This document shows, piece by piece, positions 1 to 5,111 of a DNA stretch of 5,111 nt. Numbering within the stretch: position 1 is the first letter of the stretch; the number at the start of each line of letters is the position of its first letter. A program made the translations under genes and the position numbers. Under the pieces are notes generated by a model. It was not told where the DNA came from, made no database searches, and saw only the letters and a list, made by a program, of their open reading frames with translations. The stretch spans positions 1-5,111 of the forward strand of contig JAITAZ010000675.1 in assembly GCA_031283825.1 (NCBI GenBank), given 5' to 3'. Source of the DNA: Planctomycetaceae bacterium. Lineage in GTDB: Bacteria > Planctomycetota > Planctomycetia > Pirellulales > Thermoguttaceae.

Positions 1-779
1 CTCGCAATGTCCGCAACAAACGCAACCAACGCAATCTGACCAACCGACGACTGAACTATCTCCGGTATAAGATTCCCAATTAAATAAATTGCCAACGTAA
101 TAGTAAGATTCGGCAGAATCGGAAGCCGCGTTGAAATCGCAATCGCTATCGCCGTCAGAACTATCATCTGCAAATAAGATAACGCCAACGCCGGAAGCAC
201 ATTATAAACTGCATACGCACACTCAATCGAAGTCGGGACATCCGCCGCCGCCTCTCTCGCGTCGTGAACTAACTTATACGAAACCGTATTGAGAAAAAAC
301 GCGCCCAAAAGTAAAAAAATCATTGTAACCGCGATCATCACTCCGGCATATTTTCCGCAAATAAAATCCATCCGGCTAATTGGTTTCGCAAGAGTCATCA
401 ACGCCGTCTTGCCGTCGATTTCATCCGTAACCGTCGAACTTGCCGACCACACTCCGAAAAACGCCGCTATCAACGTTACAATCGTAAGTCCTTGAGTCTT
501 GACAAGTTTAATATCTTCGCCCAACGTGTTGTACGGAATCAACAGAAAAATAAAGAGTGCAAAAAGACCAACCAATACCAACACGACAAACAACGGCTGA
601 AACAACGCCTCTTTCGCCGTTACCCACGCAACCGCGCCAATTCGCGGCACAAAATCTCTAAACAGAAATACAAAACCGCCAAAAAGCAAAAACACAACCA
701 GAATACAAAGATCAATATATTTCAATCCCTCTACCCAAGCCGGAATATTGATCGCCGCTAAAAGAGAATTAGTTGTCAT
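1..779 (-). CDS. ABC-2-type transporter permease, 3' end outside window
   Basis: An open frame of 259 codons runs from an ATG at 779-777 to the window edge without a stop, so the C-terminus is missing. The product is an integral membrane protein. Hydrophobic segments lie near residues 21-40, 60-82, 96-113, 145-164, 193-216 and 222-239. Between the third and fourth is a polar loop, TDEIDGKTALMTLAKPISR (118-136) followed by MDFICGKYAG. It matches the pattern known from ABC-2 permeases (ABC2_membrane_2-like): an acidic start, a 'K/R-TALxxLxxPISR' core and a GK before the next helix. Such proteins form the membrane channel of an ABC exporter with a separate ATPase. No ATPase gene is visible here and the substrate cannot be inferred. 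A weak AGG (789-787) sits 7 bases before the ATG. The gene follows tig on the same strand after 186 bases. The family call is fairly sure; the function is open. Confidence 0.8.
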   Translation of the reverse strand, partial: MTTNSLLAAINIPAWVEGLKYIDLCILVVFLLFGGFVFLFRDFVPRIGAVAWVTAKEALFQPLFVVLVLVGLFALFIFLLIPYNTLGEDIKLVKTQGLTIVTLIAAFFGVWSASSTVTDEIDGKTALMTLAKPISRMDFICGKYAGVMIAVTMIFLLLGAFFLNTVSYKLVHDAREAAADVPTSIECAYAVYNVLPALALSYLQMIVLTAIAIAISTRLPILPNLTITLAIYLIGNLIPEIVQSSVGQIALVAFVADIA

Positions 780-822
780 GGCAATACCTACAAAATTAAA
801 AATGTTTGGTAATTATTCTGTA

Positions 823-851
823 ATTATATTTCGTAAAATTCGGAATTAAAA
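823..851 (-). promoter_or_regulatory. possible promoter for the ABC permease gene
   Basis: A perfect TATAAT lies on the minus strand at 828-823, 43 bases before the permease ATG. The sequence 17 bases further upstream (851-846, TTTTAA) is a poor -35 match. The surroundings are very AT-rich, so a chance -10 is quite possible. No terminator-like hairpin with a U-tract is seen between the tig stop (966) and this site, so read-through from tig is an alternative. Confidence 0.25.
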
Positions 852-965
852 TTATGAAAAACATGATACTATGCGTTTCTAATTTGTTCGCAAGTTATAC
901 AAAATTAACGCCTAAATTTTTTGCGCGAATTGATTTTGAAAATTATCAGTTGTTGTTATTGTTGT

Positions 966-2456
966 TCAAGTGATTCGTACATTGGGGTCTATTTTTTTCT
1001 TGTATTCGACTTCTTTGTGTACGGCTTTTAGGTCTTCTGGCGACGCTTCGTTGATTTCGTAATCATTTCCGGCGATTGACCATCTTAACGCTTCTACGTC
1101 TAACATTTTGGTATCAAAATCGAATGGAACTTCTTCGATTTTTGCGTGTTGAGCAATCAGATCTAAAACTTTTCTTTCGATTATCTGATTTCTCAAGATA
1201 TCCATTTGTTTACCTTTTTCTAAAGTTGCTCTCATTTTTCTAGCCGAGACGCCGTATTGTCTTGCGATTATTTCGACTTCTCTGTTGAAATCTTCTTCGG
1301 TCTCTACGATATTTTCAGTTTCGGCGATTCGTTCTAGTATGAAGTGTTCTTTTAGGGCTTTTGCGGTTGCTTCGTTTGTGTTTTGTCGTAACAAATTTTC
1401 TTGCGAAGCAATATATTCCGGCGAGTAACCGTTGCTGATTAGTTCATATTCTAAGCGTTTAAATTCTCTTTCAGCTTGACCTGCGAGAAATTCTGGCGGT
1501 AATTCCCAGTCAGCCATTTCAGACAGAAGATTTATAAATTGTTCGCGGATTCGCGAATTTTGTACAAAAATTAAGCGTTCTTTTAATCTATCTAGAATTA
1601 GGTCTTTGAGATCGGCTTCGTCGGCAAAGTTACCCAAGCGTTGGAGTAATTCGTACGATAATTGTGGGATTTCTATTTGCTTTACGCCTAATATTTCGAA
1701 AGTAACATCTACGTTTTTTCTTTGTGCGTCAATATTTTTTGCGAAATCAGATATTTTTACTTGCGTTTTGATTATATCTCCAGCTTTTGCGCCGACTATA
1801 AGTTTGTCGAAATTTTCGATAATGCCGTCGTGAAAAGATAGACTTTTTTGGATGCAAATTATTTCGTTTTCGCGAGAGTTAATTTGAACGCCGTCAAGTT
1901 CGGATTTTATATTTGTTTCGATGTAATTACCTTTTTCGGCGGGCGTATTTATTGGCAAAAGCGCGGCGTATTCGGAGAGAATAGTTGTGATTTCTCGATT
2001 GATATCTTCGTTTTTTACTTCATAGACAGGTTTTTTGATTTTGAGACCTTTCCATTCGGGCAATTCGAATTCGGGTCGAACTTCGATTGAAAATTCAAAA
2101 ACGAATGGTCCTTTTTCGGGAATTTCGTAGGAATCTATATTGGCTTTGGGTTCGCTTATGGGGACGAATCGAATTTTATCAGCAACTGCGCGAAGGGCGT
2201 CGTTTATGAGATTTCTTTTAACTTGCTCTTTTACGTCTCGTCTGAATTTTTTCTCGATTAGACCTTGCGGAGCTTTGCCCGGACGAAAACCCGGAATATG
2301 AGCATTTACTTTCAGCTCGTCGAATTGTTCGTTGAAATAACGTTCTACTTCTTTTTGCGGTATAGTAATTTCAACAACTCGTTCGCAGGTGCTGATTACT
2401 TTAACGTTGGTTGAAATATCTAAATTAACTTCCGCGTTTGTATCCGTTGACGACAT
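966..2456 (-). CDS. tig: trigger factor, ribosome-associated chaperone and peptidyl-prolyl isomerase
   Basis: This gene encodes trigger factor (496 residues), which binds the ribosome at the exit tunnel and shields emerging polypeptides in the cytoplasm. The N-terminal ribosome-binding domain (about 20-150) carries the signature GFRPGKAP at 56-63. An FKBP-like domain follows (about 165-260), with GIIENFDKLIVGAKAGD (211-227) matching the usual 'GFExxLxGxKxGE' element and ending at VDVTFEILGVKQ. The helical C-terminal chaperone region (about 261-445) includes LPPEFLAGQAEREFKRLEYE. The last 50 residues are a charged tail. The protein is longer than the 432 residues of E. coli trigger factor, because of an N-terminal extension of about 18 residues and the tail. 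The start is supported by GAGAG (2467-2463) six bases before the ATG. Upstream is tRNA-Gly and downstream an ABC permease; the common clpP/clpX neighbours are absent from the downstream side seen here. Confidence 0.95.
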   Translation of the reverse strand: MSSTDTNAEVNLDISTNVKVISTCERVVEITIPQKEVERYFNEQFDELKVNAHIPGFRPGKAPQGLIEKKFRRDVKEQVKRNLINDALRAVADKIRFVPISEPKANIDSYEIPEKGPFVFEFSIEVRPEFELPEWKGLKIKKPVYEVKNEDINREITTILSEYAALLPINTPAEKGNYIETNIKSELDGVQINSRENEIICIQKSLSFHDGIIENFDKLIVGAKAGDIIKTQVKISDFAKNIDAQRKNVDVTFEILGVKQIEIPQLSYELLQRLGNFADEADLKDLILDRLKERLIFVQNSRIREQFINLLSEMADWELPPEFLAGQAEREFKRLEYELISNGYSPEYIASQENLLRQNTNEATAKALKEHFILERIAETENIVETEEDFNREVEIIARQYGVSARKMRATLEKGKQMDILRNQIIERKVLDLIAQHAKIEEVPFDFDTKMLDVEALRWSIAGNDYEINEASPEDLKAVHKEVEYKKKIDPNVRIT

Positions 2457-2510
2457 AATATTCTCTCAACTTTTTTAATTTAATGATTTCGTTTTTTAAA
2501 TGAGATTACG

Positions 2511-2516
2511 ATAATA
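2511..2516 (-). promoter_or_regulatory. weak candidate -10 box for tig
   Basis: TATTAT on the minus strand at 2516-2511 would place a transcript start near 2504 and give a leader of about 48 bases before tig. I cannot find a matching -35 hexamer at 16-18 bases, so this is only the best local candidate. Read-through from the tRNA-Gly promoter is an alternative. Confidence 0.2.
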
Positions 2517-2544
2517 CGTAGAATTCGCTAATTGAAATTCAGTT

Positions 2545-2575
2545 AAGAGATCAATTTTGCGTTTTTGAATCTCTC
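2545..2575 (-). other. hairpin in the tRNA-Gly to tig spacer
   Basis: The arms AGAGAT (2546-2551) and ATCTCT (2569-2574) are perfectly complementary. CAA (2552-2554) and TTG (2565-2567) extend the stem across a single bulged A, leaving a loop of about 10 bases. On the minus-strand RNA an outer G-U pair (2575 with 2545) can be added. No U-tract follows on either strand, so it does not look like an intrinsic terminator. If tig is transcribed from the tRNA promoter, this would be a processing or leader structure. Chance is possible in such AT-rich sequence. Confidence 0.3.
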
Positions 2576-2638
2576 GTATGAAAATTTATAATATTTTACT
2601 TGAATATTTAATACTGTTTAGCAATTTAAGTTTGAAAG

Positions 2639-2711
2639 AGCGGGCGAACGGGTTCGAACCGTCGACAACGACGTTGGCAACGTCGTGCTCTACCAACTGA
2701 GCTACGCCCGC
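2639..2711 (-). tRNA. tRNA-Gly (anticodon GCC)
   Basis: A full cloverleaf of 73 bases can be drawn on the minus strand. The acceptor stem GCGGGCG/CGCCCGC (2711-2705 and 2646-2640) is perfectly paired. The D-arm is GCTC-AGTTGGTA-GAGC. The anticodon arm is CGACG-TTGCCAA-CGTCG, with GCC at 2678-2676. The variable loop has five bases. The T-arm is GACGG-TTCGAAC-CCGTT with one G-U pair. The discriminator is T (2639), as expected for bacterial glycine tRNAs. CCA is not encoded (CTT follows), so it must be added after transcription. This tRNA reads GGC and GGU codons. Its promoter is probably the one at 2838-2811. Confidence 0.97.
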
Positions 2712-2810
2712 ATAGTTTTTGATTTTGTTTGTTGTTTTGTGCAATTAGGAATTTCGTTTATTGGCAAGTTCATTAACTTTCAACAATCTATTCCTCAAAG
2801 CAGGGACAAA

Positions 2811-2838
2811 ATTATAGGCACGTTCTGACTTCTTGCAA
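2811..2838 (-). promoter_or_regulatory. sigma-70-type promoter for tRNA-Gly
   Basis: On the minus strand TTGCAA (2838-2833) and a perfect TATAAT (2816-2811) are 16 bases apart. The -35 box matches the consensus TTGACA at 4 of 6 positions. Transcription would start near 2804, about 93 bases before the mature tRNA end at 2711, so a 5' precursor would be removed by RNase P. It is the best promoter on this strand upstream of the tRNA and may also feed tig. Confidence 0.6.
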
Positions 2839-2981
2839 GACGGGGGGTAAATTTTTGTAACCAAACCAGACCGCCGCTTCTATCAAGTTAAATAAAAATT
2901 CATTTCTACCGGCTAATTTTAAGATGTTTTCAGATATTTTAAAATTTTTGTAACTATATTTTGAACGGGAGCAAATGGTTC

Positions 2982-3136
2982 TTTTTTTAGTGGACAAAGG
3001 GGACATCGTTGTTTAAAATCGCGGAGATTAACGACTCAAAATAAATCGCTTTTGAGTCTTTAATTTTCGATTTCAAACAATGACGTCCCTAATGTTCCTA
3101 CTGTTTCTTCCGGCTCAAAATGTCCCTTAAAAAAAA
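2982..3136. repeat. imperfect palindromic element, possibly a MITE- or REP-like repeat
   Basis: Left arm 2991-3021 and the reverse complement of right arm 3068-3098 align without gaps at about 23 of 31 positions, most differences being transitions. The best shared blocks are GGGAC, TTGTTT and AAATCG. Inside them lies a perfect 9-base inverted repeat, GACTCAAAA/TTTTGAGTC (3033-3041 and 3050-3058), with an 8-base loop. The linking stretches (3022-3032 and 3059-3067) also share ATTAA in inverted order. The whole of 2991-3098 can thus fold into one long hairpin. Further out, T7 (2982-2988) on the left faces A8 (3129-3136) on the right. A further ATGTCCC (3120-3126) mirrors GGGACAT (3000-3006). 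No coding capacity is evident. Whether it occurs elsewhere in the genome cannot be seen here. Confidence 0.5.
3033..3058. other. perfect 9-base stem-loop at the core of the palindrome
   Basis: GACTCAAAA and TTTTGAGTC form a 9-base stem around the loop TAAATCGC. On the plus strand it is followed by TTTAATTTT, which loosely resembles an intrinsic terminator. However, the stem has only three G-C pairs and no plus-strand gene lies upstream to be terminated. It is better read as the tip of the larger palindromic element. Confidence 0.5.
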
Positions 3137-3165
3137 CTGCAACGGAATGTACTTTTTAAAGGCAA

Positions 3166-3194
3166 TTGACAAGCTGTAATCGACATTGGATAAT
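3166..3194 (+). promoter_or_regulatory. near-consensus sigma-70 promoter, probably for purF
   Basis: TTGACA (3166-3171) is a perfect -35 box, and GATAAT (3189-3194) matches TATAAT at 5 of 6 positions, with the optimal 17-base spacer. Transcription would begin near 3201, giving a leader of about 145 bases before the purF ATG at 3347. It lies about 30 bases right of the palindromic element. No obvious repressor operator (for example a PurR-type palindrome) is seen overlapping it. Confidence 0.65.
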
Positions 3195-3200
3195 TGAATC

Positions 3201-3346
3201 TTTCATGCGAATGAAAAATATACCGTTTATTGCGATAGATTCAGCTTTTGTTTTTTATGAAAATATTTTGTTTACGGTTTATTTTTGTTTTGCGTAAGAC
3301 ATTGTTTGATTTAGAATTATAATTTAACCAGAATTGATCAAAATTT
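3201..3346 (+). promoter_or_regulatory. AU-rich 5' leader of purF with an initial hairpin
   Basis: If the promoter at 3166-3194 is used, the RNA begins almost exactly with TTTCAT-GCGA-ATGAAA (3201-3216), a 6-base stem closed by a GNRA-type tetraloop. The remainder is very U-rich. A frame of 30 codons opens at the ATG at 3205 and ends with TAA at 3295-3297; its product would start MRMKNIPFIAIDSAF. It has no ribosome binding site and could be chance. I see no recognisable purine riboswitch core. The purF ATG itself has no clear Shine-Dalgarno sequence before it. Confidence 0.35.
3318..3323 (+). promoter_or_regulatory. alternative -10 box just before purF
   Basis: A perfect TATAAT stands 23 bases before the purF ATG, but no -35 hexamer is found at 16-18 bases upstream (TAAGAC is at 17). 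If active, it would give a very short leader. It is weaker overall than the promoter at 3166-3194. Confidence 0.25.
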
Positions 3347-4915
3347 ATGAGTGAACTCTACGAAGAGTGCGGAGTGGCGGCGATTTATCATTTATCATGT
3401 GGCGAGACGTCGCCTCTTTGTACGGCGCAAGGTCGGGAGGATGTTTCGTCGCTTGTGCCGCGAATGTTGCTTGACCTTCAAAACAGAGGTCAACTTGCCG
3501 CCGGATTTACTACATACTCTCCTTTCCGAAAGCAGCTTATTGATACGCACAAAGAGATCGGGTCGGTTTCGGAGGTGTTTCATTTTACTCGTCGCGGCAA
3601 GTTTATGGAGCTTCTGAAAGAGTATTCCGGCAGGGCTGCGATTGGTCATGTCAGATACGCAACGTGTGGAAAAGACGACAGAAGTTATGCTCAACCTTTT
3701 GAAAGACATCATATTAAGAAGCACAAATGGTTTAGTTTTGCATTTAATGGACATCTTGCAAATTACGATAATCTCAAGGAAGACCTTTTGAGCGATGGCA
3801 ATACATACCTTGCTCGTGAGACTGACACTGAAATTATTATGCATTGTTTGAGTGCGGCGCTTTCGCCTCAGGAGGAGCCGGATTTATTATCGCTTTGCAG
3901 GTCGATGGCGAATCTTTTTGACGGCGCGTACTGTATAGTTTTTCTGAATGCGTTAGGCGACATGTTTATTGCCCGCGACCCGCAGGGGATTAAGCCGCTT
4001 TGTTATGCGATTGAGGGGTCGTTGTTTGCGGCGGCGAGTGAGAGTGTTGCGTTGTTTAATCTTGGTTTTTCGGCGGAGAGTGTGCGAAATGTTGAGCCGG
4101 GTCAAGTTATTATTGTGAACGAGAACGGGATAAGATTTGAAAGATTTGCGGAAGCGTGTAGGTCGGCGCATTGTTTTTTCGAGTGGATTTATTTTGCGAA
4201 TGTTGCGAGTACGCTTGACGGGAAGAGCGTTTATTTAGCGAGAAAAAATCTGGGCGAGGAGTTGGCGTTGCAGGAGTTGGCGAGTGCGAGTGTAAAAATC
4301 GACTCTGACACGATTGTAGTTCCGGTGCCGGACACGAGCAAGGCTGCTGCGGACGCGATGGCGTATAAGTTAGGGATTCCGAGTTTGGAGGGATTGATTA
4401 GAAATAGGTATAGCGGGCGAACTTTTATTGAGGGCGGAGAGTTCAGGTGGAAAAAGGCTCAAACGAAGTACACGCCTCTTCGGGAGGTGCTTGAGGGCAA
4501 ACGTGTTTTTCTGGTTGAGGATTCGATTGTGAGGTCAACGACGATGCGGGTGTTGTTGCAAAGAATAAGAGAGCTTGGACATGTTAAGGAGTTGCATGTT
4601 AGGACGGCGTGTCCTCCGATAATTGGACCTTGTTTTTATGGAATAGACATGCCGACTTATGCGGAATTATTTGTGCCGAAATATCTGACAGATCAAGTTA
4701 GGGAAAACTGGAAATTATCTCCTGAAATTGAAAAGAAAATGGCGGACGATTTAGGTGCAGATTCATTAAGATATTTGCCTGTAGAGTCGATTTCAAGGGC
4801 GATAGGATTGAGTGAAAATCAAATTTGTCAAGCCTGTATTTCCGGCAAGTATCCAACTATCTGGGGACAAAAACTAGCCGAAAAAGCGTATAAAGAATAT
4901 GTAGAAAATAAGTAA
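3347..4915 (+). CDS. purF: amidophosphoribosyltransferase (glutamine PRPP amidotransferase)
   Basis: PurF makes 5-phosphoribosylamine from PRPP and glutamine, the first step of purine synthesis, in the cytoplasm. The N-terminal class II glutaminase domain (about 8-260) has the expected nucleophile Cys8 after a 7-residue propeptide (EECGV), RGQ (47-49), HVRYAT with Arg103, NG at 134-135 and Asp160. The phosphoribosyltransferase domain has VPDTS (327-331), the flexible-loop motif NRYSGRTFI (353-361) and the PRPP loop [13 protein letters not shown] (387-399). Four cysteines align with the Fe-S ligands of the B. subtilis enzyme: Cys276, Cys429, Cys494 and Cys497. At 522 residues it exceeds the usual 470-505 because of insertions near 15-38 and 445-460. 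Unusual details are ED for DD and RST for RGT in the PRPP loop, and RGQLAAG for RGQE/DxAG. The ATG at 3347 is chosen because the Cys8 context fits a processed propeptide; no clear Shine-Dalgarno precedes it. Confidence 0.92.
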   Translation: MSELYEECGVAAIYHLSCGETSPLCTAQGREDVSSLVPRMLLDLQNRGQLAAGFTTYSPFRKQLIDTHKEIGSVSEVFHFTRRGKFMELLKEYSGRAAIGHVRYATCGKDDRSYAQPFERHHIKKHKWFSFAFNGHLANYDNLKEDLLSDGNTYLARETDTEIIMHCLSAALSPQEEPDLLSLCRSMANLFDGAYCIVFLNALGDMFIARDPQGIKPLCYAIEGSLFAAASESVALFNLGFSAESVRNVEPGQVIIVNENGIRFERFAEACRSAHCFFEWIYFANVASTLDGKSVYLARKNLGEELALQELASASVKIDSDTIVVPVPDTSKAAADAMAYKLGIPSLEGLIRNRYSGRTFIEGGEFRWKKAQTKYTPLREVLEGKRVFLVEDSIVRSTTMRVLLQRIRELGHVKELHVRTACPPIIGPCFYGIDMPTYAELFVPKYLTDQVRENWKLSPEIEKKMADDLGADSLRYLPVESISRAIGLSENQICQACISGKYPTIWGQKLAEKAYKEYVENK

Positions 4916-4946
4916 TTTTTAGTAGTCGTCATTGTTGTATAGAAAT

Positions 4947-4963
4947 GTTAATTTACTATTAAC
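4947..4963 (+). other. small AT-rich stem-loop after purF
   Basis: GTTAAT (4947-4952) and ATTAAC (4958-4963) form a 6-base stem with a 5-base loop. It has only one G-C pair and is followed by TGTAACAAAAA rather than a U-tract, so it is not a credible intrinsic terminator. The purF transcript may therefore continue into the gene at 5017. Confidence 0.2.
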
Positions 4964-4972
4964 TGTAACAAA

Positions 4973-5010
<38 letters not shown>

Positions 5011-5016
5011 TAAAAA

Positions 5017-5111
5017 ATGAGTATAATTGATCGGATAACTAATTTTCGCGTTCCGTTTATTCCATTGCAGCCGGAGATAACGATATCTCTTGATGGGCGT
5101 GGTAGTCGACT
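5017..5111 (+). CDS. start of an unrecognised gene, cut by the window edge
   Basis: An open frame of 31 codons plus two bases runs from the ATG at 5017 to the end. It begins MSIIDRITNFRVPFIPLQP and continues EITISLDGRGSR. An in-frame TAA at 5011-5013 means the ATG cannot be moved further upstream. No Shine-Dalgarno is present; the heptamer array and an A-run fill that space. The frame follows purF on the same strand after 101 bases. There is no signal peptide or membrane segment in the visible part, and I do not recognise the family. A chance TATAAT (5022-5027) lies just inside the frame. Confidence 0.5.
   Translation, partial: MSIIDRITNFRVPFIPLQPEITISLDGRGSR

Larger units (their letters stand above)
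2712..3346. other. 635-base divergent intergenic region between tRNA-Gly and purF
   Basis: No convincing protein gene lies here. From left to right it contains: the leader and promoter of tRNA-Gly on the minus strand (2712-2838); AT-rich sequence with a 13-base direct repeat, AAATTTTTGTAAC, at 2849-2861 and 2942-2954; the imperfect palindromic element at 2982-3136; a near-consensus rightward promoter at 3166-3194; and the AU-rich purF leader to 3346. A 64-codon minus-strand frame (3006-2812) overlaps the palindrome and the tRNA promoter, lacks a ribosome binding site and is most likely not a gene. Confidence 0.7.

Noticed and set aside
289..761. Two plus-strand frames opposite the permease gene
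   Set aside because: They are antisense shadows of the minus-strand ABC-2 permease, with lysine/asparagine-rich or unstructured products and no family resemblance.
931..948. Near-palindrome after tig (TGATTTTGAAAATTATCA) as terminator
   Set aside because: The arms pair imperfectly, have almost no G-C pairs and lack a following U-tract on the minus strand.
949..968. GTT-rich run at the tig 3' end as a microsatellite
   Set aside because: It is short and interrupted (GTTGTTATTGTTGTT), not a clear tandem array.
1606..2090. Plus-strand frames opposite tig
   Set aside because: The opposite strand encodes a full trigger factor with clear domains, so these are shadows.
2812..3006. 64-codon minus-strand frame in the tRNA-Gly/purF intergenic region
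   Set aside because: It has no ribosome binding site and starts inside the left arm of the palindrome. Its last codons overlap the -35 and -10 boxes of the tRNA promoter, and the composition looks non-coding. It is most likely chance.
3067..3160. Minus-strand peptide-like frame (reading ...GHFEPEETVGTLGTS...) as a gene remnant
   Set aside because: It has no start codon after the preceding TAA, is only about 31 codons long and lies over the right arm of the palindrome. Repeat structure explains the sequence better.
3395..4171. Minus-strand and +1-shifted frames within purF
   Set aside because: They overlap the purF coding frame, which has a complete set of conserved motifs. Their products are arginine/lysine/serine-rich, as expected of shadow frames.

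Overview
The window is about 5.1 kb of AT-rich bacterial chromosome. It carries two complete protein genes, one tRNA gene, and two genes cut by the window edges. The layout and the protein variants suggest a low-GC member of the Planctomycetes or a close relative. That assignment rests on remembered resemblance: an amidophosphoribosyltransferase starting [10 protein letters not shown] with an RGQLAAG motif, an ABC-2 permease with an IPYNTLGEDIK segment, and a trigger factor of about 500 residues. No database search was possible, so treat it as an inference.

Left half, minus strand (read from high to low coordinates): a tRNA-Gly(GCC) gene (2711-2639) has a good sigma-70-type promoter about 95 bases upstream. 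It is followed by tig (trigger factor, 2456-966) and then by an ABC-2-type permease whose 3' end lies outside the window (779-1). No convincing intrinsic terminator separates the three, so partial co-transcription is possible.

Middle (2712-3346): a 635-base divergent intergenic region. It contains the tRNA promoter, an imperfect palindromic element of about 110-155 bases with T-tracts on its outer sides, a near-consensus promoter pointing right (TTGACA, 17 bases, GATAAT), and an AU-rich leader of about 145 bases that starts with a small hairpin.

Right half, plus strand: purF (3347-4915) encodes a glutamine PRPP amidotransferase with all catalytic glutaminase residues, the PRPP loop and four Fe-S ligand cysteines recognisable. 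After a gap of about 100 bases holding a heptanucleotide tandem repeat (AATTCCG) comes the start of an unrecognised gene (from 5017).

The genes are mainly housekeeping: nascent-chain folding (tig), translation (tRNA-Gly) and the first step of purine synthesis (purF). The parts most worth a second look are non-coding: the palindromic element at 2982-3136, the heptamer array directly before a start codon, and the structured purF leader. I see no phage, transposase, CRISPR or defence gene.
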